Assembly (NCBI RefSeq): GCF_022701175.1
Contig: NZ_CP078088.1
Span: 248,001 to 312,000, forward strand
Reading direction: 5' to 3'
Length of the DNA: 64,000 bases
Source of the DNA: Allobaculum sp. Allo2
GTDB lineage: Bacteria; Bacillota_I; Bacilli_A; Erysipelotrichales; Erysipelotrichaceae
The number at the start of each line of letters is the position of its first letter. Position 1 is the stretch's first letter. The notes beneath the pieces are model-generated. The model was not told the origin of the DNA, did not search any database, and saw only the letters and a list, made by a program, of their open reading frames with translations. Below, piece by piece: positions 41,018-51,641 of the stretch. Position numbers and translations under genes: made by a program.

Positions 41018-41119
41018 TCGACGCCCTGCCAAATAAACGCTCTGAATACGCGGGCCATCCTTGAACACTCCCTTGAACAGGCTGCTTCAAGAACACCCGC
41101 CGGACGGAATACAAAATAT

Positions 41120-41168
41120 ACAGCCCCGCTTTCTTTGCCAGAACGAACTGGAAAGAAAGCGGGGCTGT
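41120..41168. terminator. bidirectional terminator between convergent genes
   Basis: 17-base stem ACAGCCCCGCTTTCTTT / AAAGAAAGCGGGGCTGT. Confidence 0.92.
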
Positions 41169-41194
41169 TCTGTTTCCAACGCTTGATCCGAGGA

Positions 41195-41992
41195 TCAGGA
41201 AAGTGAGGACTGCTGCTTCGAACGCTTACGGTCGCCGGACACTCTGCGGCCATGCTCGCGGATTTCTTCCCAGTCTTCGAGCAGTTCATCCATCAAAAAC
41301 GCGTACGCCTGCTCATCTTCCTCGCAGGCCAGGTGAGCCAGAGCGGAAAGCGCGGAATAGAGAATGTATTCTCTGGGATATTCCACGACGTAGGGATGCA
41401 CCTGAACGATCTTCCGATCCAGATCGACCTGCATCGGCCATGGCTGATCGGCATGAATCTCCAGTACGGGAAAAGGTCCATCCAGTCCGGCGGCTGCCAG
41501 ACGATCCGCCGAATCGGCCCAGGCTTCTTTATAGGCGATCTGCAGGCGCGCATTAAGATCTTCGCGAATGAGCGTACGGATGTGGTCAAAAACGTCCAGG
41601 CTGGACGTATAGATGCGGTATACGCTTTCCTCAAGCTTGCAGAAATCTTTACCCGGTAAAATTTCTTCGTGACAGGGGAAACCGAAAATTGTGCGCACAG
41701 AGAACGGATACCCGTTTTCCTCACCCAGATCGATTGGACGGGAAAAGTCCCGGTTTCGAATCCGCGTCGCAATCTGACAGAGAAGATCCGCTTCTCGAGA
41801 CTGCAGACTCGACAGAATTTCTTCTTCTTTCTCATATAGCGAAAGAGAAATATGCAGGGACAGATCCTCCCTGACGTACAGAACAGGGGCCGGAATCGCC
41901 TTCCATTCGATGGTGATCGGAAACGGTCTCTGTCCGAGCATCAAAAGCCGTTCTCGTCGTATTTTCATATCTTTCGTATTATTCTTTCCCAT
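41195..41992 (-). CDS. hypothetical protein
   Basis: 265 residues, complete, not recognised. It begins MGKNNTKDMKIRRERLLMLG, contains an amphipathic region (LSLYEKEEEILSSLQSREAD), and has a C-terminal helix pair (YSALSALAHLACEEDEQAYA) followed by a basic tail (GDRKRSKQQSSLS). No signal peptide, membrane helix or HExxH motif. Soluble and probably cytoplasmic. It shares a terminator with the secreted repeat-protein gene but is convergent to it. Confidence 0.75.
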   Translation of the reverse strand: MGKNNTKDMKIRRERLLMLGQRPFPITIEWKAIPAPVLYVREDLSLHISLSLYEKEEEILSSLQSREADLLCQIATRIRNRDFSRPIDLGEENGYPFSVRTIFGFPCHEEILPGKDFCKLEESVYRIYTSSLDVFDHIRTLIREDLNARLQIAYKEAWADSADRLAAAGLDGPFPVLEIHADQPWPMQVDLDRKIVQVHPYVVEYPREYILYSALSALAHLACEEDEQAYAFLMDELLEDWEEIREHGRRVSGDRKRSKQQSSLS

Positions 41993-42226
41993 TTTACTAG
42001 GCCTCTTGGTATGAATACGATGATATATCCGATGAGTTCAGCCGTGCATTTTGAGCGCTCATAGTACATTTTTGACATTTTCCAGCCTTTTTGGCAAAAA
42101 TGTATAGAACTATTTTTTATGAGCATTAAAAAAGCATCCTGGTTATAAAATCCAGAATGCGGGCCTTTAGGCTTGTTTCTGCGGACAGGCGGTCAGCTTG
42201 CCCACGTATTTATTTTTTCCTTTAGA

Positions 42227-42611
42227 TCATTCGCCGCGGTCTTTCTCGCACCGAAGCAGTTTCTGCTTTTCCTGGATCAGCTTTTCCAGTTCATCAAGAA
42301 TCGCTGAATCCTCGGTCTGACGAATGAAGTTCATCGCCAGCTCATAAGAGGCATTATCTGCCAGAGACTGGGCAATGTACTGACTTTGCGAAATAATCGG
42401 CTTAAACGTACGCGTCAGTGCATTTTTGTGATAGCTGAATCCAGCTACCTCAATAAATCCGAGCGTCTGTAATTTTTGAGTACGATCTGGATCGTATTCC
42501 GGCTGAGTTCCGGGAAGCCAGCAGAATTTCGTGTGCAGATATAGGCTGTTCGCTGTTCCAAAGAATATTCATTATTTGGGATTCGCGTTTGGTCAGTCCG
42601 TTTTGTTCCAT
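42227..42611 (-). CDS. blaI: BlaI/MecI/CopY-type winged-helix repressor, frameshifted
   Basis: 128 residues after correction. It begins MEQNGLTKRESQIMNILWNS and continues PISAHEILLASPELSRNTIQ, then IVLKKLQTLGFIEV: the recognition helix and wing of the penicillinase-repressor family. The C-terminus is a coiled dimerisation region ending LLRCEKDRGE. Breaks near 42512 (CC for CCC) and 42474 (A5 for A6). It lacks the CxCx4CxC of copper-sensing CopY, so a BlaI-type regulator is likelier. A partner M56 peptidase gene exists, but 6 kb away. Confidence 0.8.
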
Positions 42612-42645
42612 AAATTCATCTCCCTATTGCGTAAAAATTCAATCC

Positions 42646-42671
42646 GGTTAAATCGCCGATTGAGTTTAACC
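42646..42671. promoter_or_regulatory. putative operator upstream of blaI-type gene
   Basis: Inverted repeat GGTTAAA, 12 bases, TTTAACC, 35 bases before the start codon. A second overlapping dyad, CAATC/GATTG, lies inside. Position suits autoregulation. Confidence 0.45.
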
Positions 42672-42790
42672 ACTTTTCCACCATCTTCATTTTAGTAAAA
42701 CGAAATTTTTTGAACAACGATTATACAAAAGAACAGACAAAAATAATCAAGAATTTCCTACAAAATCCAAATCTGGCCTCATTTCGGCAT

Positions 42791-43622
42791 TCAGCTGACC
42801 GTATTGGAAGAAGCGCTCTCGTTTTTGGATGCAGAATCTGCTAAAGCGTCTTCGGACAGCTCTTCCCGGATAAATGGCGCGAGAAGGACCTTGCCGGTTC
42901 CTCGGTACGTATTCACAAGTCCTTCCTTGCTGAGAAAGGACGCTGTGGCTGAAGAGCCCGGCGTTTCCACGGTCAGCGTCAGGCTGCCCGACCAGGCGAT
43001 CGCGAAACTGCCGTCCACGCGCAGCACATCGTCGGTAATTTCCACAAGAATGAGCTGTTCTTCCACGCAGGGCGAAAGAATGGCCGCTGTGCCCTCTCCA
43101 TCCAGACGCATGGAAAACAGGCCTTCCTTGGCAAATACGGCCGAAGACAGACTCGTCCGGCTGGTGACGCTCTGGCGTACGCCGCCGGAGCAGGCAAGAA
43201 AGCTGTTGGGCGAAATGACGATGCCGTCAGGCCACTCCGCCAGATCGATCAGCAAAATCTCATCGTCTACCGGCTCGCAGACGATCGTGCCTTCCCGCGA
43301 TAGCAGGGGAGACGGCTTTCTGCCCCGTCATTTTGCCGGTAATCATTTTCCCAAACAGCGAAGTCACGTTGCGCACGCCGCTGTCCATTTCGCAATAACC
43401 GACCATCCACTGCATCATGCCTTCCGCAATGCGCACGTCATCGACATCGAGCGAACAGACGAGCTGGCGTTTATGCTTGCCCATTTTCGCCGCAAACCAG
43501 GCTTCCATGGCGTTTTCATACGGGATCGAATAATCCAGCTTGTGCTTGAGCACGCGAAACGGGCCGGACTGGTCTTCAACGCTCACGTTAGGGCTTGTGG
43601 TCAGATTGTATACGGCGTACAT
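42791..43622 (-). CDS. AIM24-family protein, frameshifted
   Basis: 277 residues after correction. N-terminal half MYAVYNLTTSPNVSVEDQSG…VTSLFGKMITGKMTG; C-terminal half shows the double-psi repeats of AIM24/TIGR00266: ISPNSFLACSGGV, SAVFAKEGLFSMRLDGEGTAA, VDGSFAIAWSGSLTL and FLSKEGLVNTYRGTGKV. Two one-base losses near 43317-43326 (G5 and A4) join the halves as MTGAEKPSPLLSREGTIV. The function of bacterial AIM24 is unknown. The start at 43622 is set by AAGGAG. Confidence 0.82.
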
Positions 43623-43807
43623 GGCTTTCTCCTTATGGCGATTCACAGACGGATCGCCGCTTTTTCTTCTTTTTCGTTCTCTCTTCTGATTTTACCGTCT
43701 GCTCCCGGCTTTTTCGATGAAAGGGTCTGGAATCGGCGGGATCCGCGACTTTGCGCGGGCGCAGATTTCTGCAGACTCCATCTGCGCTTGTCGGGTGTAC
43801 GGTATTT

Positions 43808-43836
43808 TTGACAGAAAATTCTCTGCCCGTTAGTAT
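43808..43836 (+). promoter_or_regulatory. putative nrdG promoter
   Basis: TTGACA at 43808, 17 bases, TAGTAT at 43831; about 110-base leader before nrdG. Confidence 0.65.
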
Positions 43837-43947
43837 TGGCTATGCACCCTCAACCCCTAGGCCGCCTGTCTGGTGACTCAGCCGCTGAAGATGCGAAAAA
43901 GATAACTGGATTTATATTCATATATAAAAATGTAAAGGAAAACTATC

Positions 43948-44492
43948 ATGAATTACGGTGAAATTAAAAAATTTGATATTGCCAATGGTACCGGTGTCCG
44001 CGTTTCGCTTTTCGTCTCCGGATGCCTCAATCATTGCCCTGGCTGCTTCCAGCAGGAAACCTGGGATTTCGACTATGGAAAGCCATGGACATCCCAGACC
44101 GAAGACGAAATCTTAAAAGCGCTGGCTCCGAAGTACATCGACGGCCTGACCGTTCTTGGCGGCGATCCGTTTGAAATTTCCAATCAGGAAGCCGTATCCC
44201 ATCTGGTTGCGCGCGTTCGTGAAGAACTCCCGGAAAAACGATCTGGATGTACACCGGCTACATTCTCGACCGCGACCTGCTCGATGGCGGCCGTCGCCAC
44301 ACCCCATGGACCGACACCATTCTGAACAGCCTGAACGTCCTCGTCGACGGCCCGTTTGTGGAAGCCAAGAAAGATCTCTCACTTCTGTTCTGCGGCTCGT
44401 CCAACCAGCGTCTGATCGATGTTCCCGCGTCGCTCAAGGCGCAGGATATCGTCCTGTACGATCCGACCTTCTTCGGAAACGGACAGAACTAG
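43948..44492 (+). CDS. nrdG: anaerobic ribonucleotide reductase activating protein, frameshifted
   Basis: Radical-SAM activase that installs the glycyl radical on NrdD. The cluster motif is VSGCLNHCPGCFQQETWDF, followed by LTVLGGDPFE and IWMYTGYILDRD. The break near 44236 is A5 where A6 gives LPEKTIWMYTG; 181 residues after repair. nrdD is not in the window, so nrdG is a separate unit here. It supports an anaerobic life style. GGAAAACTATC precedes the start. Confidence 0.92.
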
Positions 44493-44554
44493 CCAGGCCG
44501 TTCGCCTAAACGCGTACGATCATCCCATTTGAAAAACCGCTGCCTTTCAGCCGT

Positions 44555-44582
44555 AAAAAGGTGCCTTTCGGCACCCTTTTTG
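44555..44582. terminator. terminator between nrdG and copZ
   Basis: AAAAAGGTGCC / GGCACC hairpin followed by TTTTT; convergent genes use both sides. Confidence 0.9.
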
Positions 44583-44648
44583 TACTTTTCTGAAACTTTA
44601 CCAGTGTAATACAGTGAAAAAACTTTGTTTTCGGCTTCAATCCTTGAA

Positions 44649-44854
44649 TCAGTCATCGATTGCGGATACCGAATAGCCGGCTGCGGTTACGGCTTTTGCC
44701 AGTGCAGCTGCGCTGAGATCTTTCCCGTTACAACTGCCTTGCCGCTGGCGAGATCCACTTTTACGGATTCAACGCCTTCTACGCCCTGCAGCGCTTTTTC
44801 AACGCGGGCAACGCAATGCTGGCAGGACATGCCGTCAATAGTCAGAGTCATCAT
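44649..44854 (-). CDS. copZ: copper chaperone CopZ, frameshifted
   Basis: Single heavy-metal-associated domain: TLTIDGMSCQHCVARVEKAL with the CxxC copper site, then GVEGVESVKVDLASGKAVVTG. The frame shifts near 44718 (AAA for AAAA), after which KDLSAAALAKAVTAAGYSVS completes the 68-residue fold. AAGGAGG precedes a double ATG and overlaps the copA stop, so copA and copZ are coupled. It delivers Cu(I) to CopA. Confidence 0.9.
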
Positions 44855-47800
44855 CTCACCTCCTTCGCCTGCTTCGTTGCTGGATTTTTCCAGTTTTGCG
44901 ATCTCTTCAAAATATCGCCTTCTTCGGGCAGCGTATCTCCGCAAAGGGTAATCTGCTGCGCCGGGGCACTGTAAACCATCCAGGTCAGTTCTGGATAGTC
45001 TTTCTTTAAATCATCAAATAAAGCTGTAATTTCGCCTTCGTTTTGCGGATGGAAATCCTTGAGGAAGGCACTCATCTGCGGAATGGCTGTGCGGGTTTCA
45101 TAGCCGGCGTCCTTTACCGCTTCTTCATAGGCCGAAAGTTCAATCGGACGATCGGCCAGAACGAGGGCTTCGCCCGGTTTCAGCGTGACTTCTGCAGCGC
45201 GTACGCCATCGATCTTCTGCAAAGCCTGCGTTACATGCTTCTGGCAATGCGCACACGTCATGCCGTCTACGTCAAAGCGAACGGTCTGTTCTGCCGCCGG
45301 TTCGGCATTGCGCGCTGCAGGCGCTGCCTGAGCCGCTTTTGCGGATTTCGCATCGCCCCATACGAGCGGGGTTCCCTTCAGGCCTTTATGCGCCGGTTCG
45401 GACGGTTGGGCTGTTTCTGCCCGTTTCTGTGCGGTGGAAGCGGCACTCACTTCGGATGCCAGTGCAGAGGCGGTCATCTCAGCGGACGGCACAGCGGGCA
45501 GTTTGGAAATCTGGATGGCTTCCTGCTGCTTTTCGGCTTCTGGGCTTTCCATCTGGGAAATCGCCTTGGCCGGCTTGAAGAAGCGCAGACGCAGGGCATT
45601 GAGGCAGACGGTAACCGACGAGAAGGACATCGCTGCAGCGCCGATCATCGGGTTGAGCAGCCAGCCGTTAATCGGGTAGAAGAGACCCATGGCAACCGGG
45701 ATGCCCAGGATGTTGTAGAAGAACGCCCAGAACAGGTTTTCCTTAATATTGCGAATGGTGGCGCGGGACAGCCCAACGGCAGTAACGACATCGAGCAGAT
45801 TGTTTTTCATCAAAACGATATCTGCGGATTCCATCGCGATATCGGTACCGGACTGAATCGCAAAGCCGACGTCAGCACGAGTCAGAGCCGGGGCATCGTT
45901 AATGCCGTCGCCGACCATGGCCACGATCTTGCCTTCGTCTTCCAGTTTGCGAATAACTGATTCTTTATCGCCCGGCAGAACATCCGAGATGACATTGCTG
46001 AGTTCGAGGCCCTGCGAAACCGCCTTGGCGGTCTGCGCGTTGTCCCCCGTCAGCATAATGACATCGATGCCTTCCTTGCGCAGCAACGCGATGGCATCGC
46101 GCGAGGTCGGACGAATTTCATCGGCCGCGCCGATGATGCCGCAAAGTTCATGATCAAAGGCGAAGAAGAGCGGCGTTCCGCCTTTGCGCGCAATTTCTGA
46201 AGCAGCTTCGAGCGCTTTTTCATCGAGCGCTACATGTTCTTCGTTCATGAATGCCTGGTTGCCGGCCTGAACGAAAATGCCGTTCACCATAACTTCCAGA
46301 CCGCGTCCGCCAAAGGCCTTGAAATCCGAGGCCGCATACAGACTGCGGTTTTCTTTTGGCTTCTTCCAGAACCGCTTTAGCCAGCGGATGTTCCGAACCG
46401 GATTCCGCCGAAGCAGCAATCGTCATAAACGCATCGGCATCGTATCGATCGCCAAACAGGGTGAGGGATACGACGGCCGGTTTGCCGCGGGTAATGGTTC
46501 CGGTCTTGTCGAGAACCACGGTATTGACTTTCGCCAGTTCTTCGAGCACGCCGGCGGATTTGACGAGAATGCCGTACTGCGCGGCTTTGCCGGTCGCGAC
46601 CATGATGGCCAGCGGCGTGGCCAGACCCAGCGCACACGGGCAGGAAATAACGAGTACGGAAATCGCGCAGTTCAGCGCAAAGCCAATGCTGTGGCCGGCG
46701 ATCAGCCAGCCGATCAGGGTAACAAGAGAAATGCCGAGAACGACCGGAACGAACACGCCGGAAACCTTGTCGGCCAGACGCGCGATTGGTGCCTTGGAGT
46801 TGCCGGCTTCATCGACCAGCGAAATAATTTGAGAAAGCGTCGTATCGGAACCGACTTTCGTCGCCCGCATGACAAACGAACCGTTCAGGTTGGTCGAAGC
46901 GGACATGACCTCGTCGCCGATGGCTTTTTCGACCGGCATCGATTCGCCGGTAATGGCCGACTGGTCCAGCGTACCGGAACCTTCCACAACGGTACCGTCG
47001 ACTGGAATCGAGGCACCCGGAACAATGCGGACCAGATCTCCGGCGCGGACGTCTTCCGCCGGGATTTCCACAAAGTCATCCCCGCGTTTTACAAATGCGG
47101 TTTTCGGCGCCAGACTGACCAGTTTGGCCAGCGCGTCGCCGGTTTTGGATTTGGAGCGCGCTTCGAGATACTTGCCCAGAGAAACCAGGGTAACGATCAT
47201 CGCCGCACTTTCAAAGTACAGCGCGTTCATGCCGGAATGGATCAGTTCATGATCCATCGTTCCATAGCCGTACGCCATGGTGAGCAGGCCGTAAAAGCCG
47301 TAAATAAAGGATACAGAAGAGCCGACCGCAACGAGCGTATCCATATTCGGGCTGCCGTGAAGCAGAGTTTTAAATCCGTGCGTGAAGAAATCCCGCTGAA
47401 TGAACAGGATTACCGTGGACAGGAACATCTGGATGCAGGCATCGGCCATCATCCATTCCATATCCATGAAAAAGGAGAACACGCCCAGCATTGGAAGCAT
47501 GGAGAAGCAAAGCAGAATTGCCAGCAGAATAAGCGAACAAATCAGCTTTTTCTTTTTGTCTTCCGTTTCCTTGCGAATGCGTTCGCTTCGATCTTCCCAG
47601 ATCTGCGCGGCACTTTCCGGTTTGGAGGAACCCGTTTCCGCCTGCTGAAGCGTGGCGGAATAGCCGGCATCGGCTACCGCTTTTTCAATCTCGGCCGGAT
47701 TGACGAGCTTTGGATCGTATTCCACCCGCATGTTCTGTGCGAGCAGAGACACGTCCGCGCTTTCGACGCCGTCCAGTTTGGAAACGGCCCGGGTAACGGC

Positions 47801-47866
47801 TGCCTGGCAGGAAGCACACGTCATGCCGGAAACGTCAAAGACTTGTTTTTCCATCTCTTTTTCCAT
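44851..47866 (-). CDS. copA: Cu(I)-translocating P1B ATPase CopA with N- and C-terminal metal domains, frameshifted
   Basis: About 1,005 residues. N-terminal HMA (VSGMTCASCQAAVTRAV), membrane helices, actuator ITGESMP, ion-channel motif ISCPCALGLATPLA, phosphorylation motif VVLDKTGTIT, HP motif SEHPLAKAV, hinge MVGDGINDAPALTRADV, and the last helix pair with YNILGIPVAMGL and MIGAAAMSFSSVTVCLNALR. An Ala/Glu-rich linker of ~90 residues leads to a second HMA (VDGMTCAHCQKHVTQAL) and then ~70 residues of unassigned sequence. The frame changes near 46370 (A-rich AAAAGAAAA). Exports copper from the cytoplasm. The start at 47866 follows AAAGGATGG. Confidence 0.92.
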
Positions 47867-48606
47867 AGGACCATCCTTTCTATACCGTGATTCTTTATGT
47901 TCCATACAGTCTGTACACCGGCGAAATCGACTTGCGGCTCCGCCTTTTTCGGATGGGAAATCCGATGGAAAACCGGACAGAAGCAAGGCGCCGCAAATCG
48001 GAGTCGATTCAGACTGCAGCCTTCAAAATCAAAAACATCGTAAAAGAAACTTCCATCGATATCCCGGATAATGCCTGTTCTCTGAGCGGTGCAGAAAACT
48101 GCAGCGAGTGCATAAAGATCAGCACTCACATCCCCTGAGTGCTTGCAGAGCCATTGTAGCACGCTCTTTTCGATCGGTCTTCTCAGAAGTTTACTTAAAC
48201 AAACTCGCAAAAAACGCTCTTTTCTGGAAGCGCTTTTCCAAATGCTGATTTTCGTTTCCAAATCGTTATTTTTTTAGCGTCAGTATGAATTTTTGGTATA
48301 TTTTCCCGCGGGCTTAGACAAATGTAAGCGGATGTATTAATAGCAAAAACAGCGCAGGTCCAATGGATATACGGATTTTCCGTCATGATTGTATTTTTAG
48401 CGAATAATTTCAAATTTTCATCGAATAGATATATTCCTTTAAAAAATTGCGTATTTTATACTTTTGAGTTTGATGAGCATTTTTTTGCTAAAATAGAACC
48501 ACTTGGATTTGCATGCGGTTTTCCCCGCACAATGCAGCATGCGATCCGTCCCTTCCATTTTTTAAGCCTCTGAATTGCAACTCCGAATATGGAAAGAAGG
48601 TACATT
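47867..48606. promoter_or_regulatory. long regulatory region between copA and M56 peptidase genes
   Basis: 740 bases. On the minus strand TACAAT at 48154-48159 could be the copA -10, leaving a ~290-base leader. An AGCACTCA/TGAGTGCT hairpin lies at 48118-48141 within that leader. A GTTTA CT TAAAC dyad lies at 48188-48199. The last 250 bases are strongly AT-rich and lead into the peptidase gene. Open frames in the leader have no recognised domain. Confidence 0.45.
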
Positions 48607-49559
48607 ATGCTGCTGTCTGTCTATTCGGTATTCATGGCGCTTCTGTTTTGTATATGTCTGATGGCTGTGCTGGCTGTACTTCTTCATAATTCTTCTCTGG
48701 CCAGCCGCATTCATCCCTGCCTTTTATGGCGGTATTGTGCACCTATTTCTTTCGCATGTTTCTTCCCTGCAGCTTTCAGCTCGGGGTCGAGCTGCCCTGG
48801 AATGGCCTCTTTCCTCTGATCGATCACCACCTGGAAACCGTGTCGTTTCTTGGTACGAACGGCTTTGGCTGGCTGAGCTGGATCTGGCTGGCCGGCGCGG
48901 CTATTGCGTTTGTGCGATACCGGCGACGATATGAGAAAGAACAGGTTCTGATGGATATGGTTCTCGATACCGCAAAACAGTACGCGATTACCGATTTCAT
49001 CCCGGACTACTGCGGTCCGGACTTTGATCTTTATATTTCTCCGTCCGTTCCGTTTTCCTTTGTACGCCTCGATCATCATCCGGCTATCATCCTGCCGGAC
49101 GTGCCGATGCATCCAGACGAATATGAGTTCATCATTTTGCATGAGGTGTGTCATCTGTGCAACGAGGACGCGCTCTTGAAAAAGCTGTATCTGACGCTGA
49201 CGATTGTCTACTGGTGGCTGCCGGGCCTCACGCGGATTCGTCCCGTGCTGGAACTGTTCAGCGAAATCCGCGTCGATCGACAGATCACCGAACAGCGCAC
49301 GCCGCTAAATCGTCTCAATTACTCCCGGACGGTGCTTCGCTTTGCGGCTCCGTCTTCCCGCACGTTTCCGCATACCAACTTTGTGCGGCTCTCCGCCTTT
49401 TCCCGCAGCACGTCGACCCGTGCTCTTGAATCGCGCATCCGCGTTCTGATCGACACGTCGCAAAGCGAACCGAAACAGCCGCCTGCGGCTGTTCTCTGGA
49501 TTCCTTTTGCCTGCGCGTTTTTCTCTTCACTGATTCTCATTTCGATTTACGCGATCTGA
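48607..49559 (+). CDS. M56 (BlaR1-like) membrane metallopeptidase, frameshifted
   Basis: 317 residues after correction. Four membrane segments: N-terminal VFMALLFCICLMAVLAVLL, then MAVLCTYFFRMFLPC, WLSWIWLAGAAIAFV and a C-terminal helix near FACAFFSSLILISIYAI. The zinc motif is FIILHEVCHLCNEDALLKKL, with further family residues in ELFSEIRVDRQI. There is no extracellular penicillin-binding sensor domain. M56 peptidases cleave BlaI-type repressors; the repressor gene at 42.2 kb is a candidate partner (inferred). The break near 48727 is T4 where T5 gives HPCLFMAVLCTYF. AGAAGG precedes the start. Confidence 0.85.
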
Positions 49560-49614
49560 ATCCGGCTTTCTTTTCAAAGATCCATCCGGTTTCTGCACTC
49601 TGCACTGCACATGT

Positions 49615-49662
49615 AAAAGTCCCGAATCGAACCGGTTTCTGCCGCTTCGCATTCGGGACTTT
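49615..49662. terminator. bidirectional terminator after M56 and potCD genes
   Basis: AAAAGTCCCGAAT / ATTCGGGACTTT stem. Confidence 0.85.
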
Positions 49663-49736
49663 ATTCGTTTTGCAAATGGATGTTCCGGATCAAATCGATT
49701 TTCGATCCATCGGTTTTTCGCTTCAGGACACGCTGG

Positions 49737-51641
49737 CTAGCGGCTGTTGGATGCGATGATCTTGACCTGACTCCAGTACTGCGCAATCGTCTTGCGGCTG
49801 TCCGGATTGTATTCAAAGACTTCGTCCTTCGCATAGCCGGTACGCGGAATGTAGGCGTTGGTGCCGTCAAACTCCGTGGCTGCCAGTTCGTCTTCCGCTT
49901 CCTTGTTGGTCGCGGTATAGCCGACGTAGGACGAGTTGATCATCTGCGCTTCGTAGGACGCTGCGTAGTTGATGAAGGCGTAGGCGAGTTCCGGATTGGC
50001 CGCGCTCTTCGGGATACACATGGCATCGACCCAGAGGTTGGTGCCTTCTTTGGGCAGATAGTAGCCCATCTGGTCGTTTTCCTGAAGGATGTACGTCGCA
50101 TCGCCGGAATACACCATGCCCAGCGCCTTGCGGCCGTTGGCCATGTTGTCGATGATTTCATCCGTTACGATTTCCGGTTCCATCGTGCGGACCACATCGC
50201 TCAGCCAGTCAAAGGCGTCCTTGAGCTCCTGGGAATCCGACGTGTTCATCGAATAGCCCAGATTTTTCAGAGCGGACATGAACTGGTCGCGCTCCGAATC
50301 GTACAGGTATACATCGCCTTTGTACTTCGGATTGCGGAAAATGTTCCAGCCGTCTTTTTCGAGATCTTCCTGGGACACTTTTTCCTTGTCGTACACAATG
50401 CCGACCGTACCCCAGAAATACGGAACGGAATACTGGTTTCCGGGATCGTAGGCGAGATCGCATACCTGATCGTCGAGCTGAACGATCGCTTCATCGACTT
50501 TTTCCGGATCGAGCTTCATCAGCAGGTCTTCGTCGATCAGACGCTGAATCATATAGTCTGAAGGAATCAGCACATCGAAGGATTCGCCGTTCGCCACCTT
50601 GATGTACATCTGTTCGTTGGAGTCAAAGTTGTCCACGACAACCTGAGCGCCGGTCTGCTGCTCAAAGTTCGAAAGCATTTCATCCGAAATGTATTCGCCA
50701 GGCAAATACAGATGCAGCGTCTGGCCCGCAAACGCCTGCGTACCGCGATCCGGGCGGAAGAAGAACAGGCAGCACGCCAGCGCGACAATGACCGCACCGA
50801 TCAGCGAATTGCGCGCGGTGTGCTTGTGTGCCGAAGGCACGTAATTGGGGTCTTTCATGCGCTTTTCTTCCATGCGCTTGCGAACGACCGGGATGATGTT
50901 GACCGCCAGCAAGATGATCGTGATCAGAGCGACAAGCAGCGTGGAAATCGCGTTGATGGACGGATTGACGCGCTTGGCCATCGTGTACACCATGATCGAC
51001 AGGTTCTTGACGCCTTTTCCCGTCGCAAAGTAGGAAATGATGAAGTCGTCAAAACTCATCGTGAAGGCGATCAGTGCGCCCGAGACAATGCCCGGCATGA
51101 TTTCCGGAACGATGACTTTAGTCAGCGTCTGAAACGGCGTGGCGCCAAGGTCCATGGCCGCATCCGCCAGGTTCGGGTCAAGCTGCCGCAGTTTCGGGGT
51201 AACCGAAAGAATGACATACGGCGTACAGAACGCGATGTGCGCCAGAAGCAAAGTGACAAAACCGCGTTCGATATGGAAGGTGATGAACAGCAGCATCAGA
51301 CCGATCGCGGTCACGATATCCGGGTTCATCATCGGCAGATCGTTGATCTGCGTGACGTAGGAGCGCACCAGCTTTTCGAATAGCGCAGGCCGATCGCGGT
51401 GATCGTTCCGACGATCGTCGAAATGACGGTGGCCAGAACCGCAATGACGATGGTGACATAAAGCGAATTCATCATGTCATGCGAGGCAAACATCTGCTCA
51501 TACCACCGCAGCGAGAAGCCGGTAAAGCTTGTCAGCGATTTGGAGCTGTTGAACGAGAAGATGATCATGAAGAGGATCGGCACATAAAAGAAGATCATCA
51601 TCAGCGTCGTCAGCAGCGCGCCGACGGGGCGTCTTTTTCAT
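49737..51641 (-). CDS. potCD: fused spermidine/putrescine permease and binding protein PotCD, frameshifted
   Basis: About 635 residues. Residues ~1-270 form the PotC permease (FYVPILFMIIFSFNSSKS, then the EAA loop DAAMDLGATPFQTLTKVIVP and FDDFIISYFATG). A short basic linker (RKRMEEKRMKDPNYVPSAHK) leads to a membrane helix and the PotD binding protein (LYLPGEYISDEMLSNFEQQTG, SYVPYF-type YSVPYFWGTVGIVYD, WVDAMCIPKSAANPELAY). The C-terminal helix of the permease half likely tethers the binding domain outside. Breaks near 51377 (A5 as A4) and near 51634 (A-run at codon 2). ATGA overlap with potB. Confidence 0.9.

Noticed and set aside
44851..44944. Upstream extension of CopZ
   Set aside because: The extension lies within copA coding sequence; the ATG next to AAGGAGG fits the HMA start.
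46277..47890. Long plus-strand open frame opposite copA
   Set aside because: Composition is the mirror of the copA coding strand and no family is recognised.
47867..48261. Copper-responsive regulator gene upstream of copA
   Set aside because: Frames on both strands lack HTH or CsoR-type residues; only hairpins and a possible promoter are visible.
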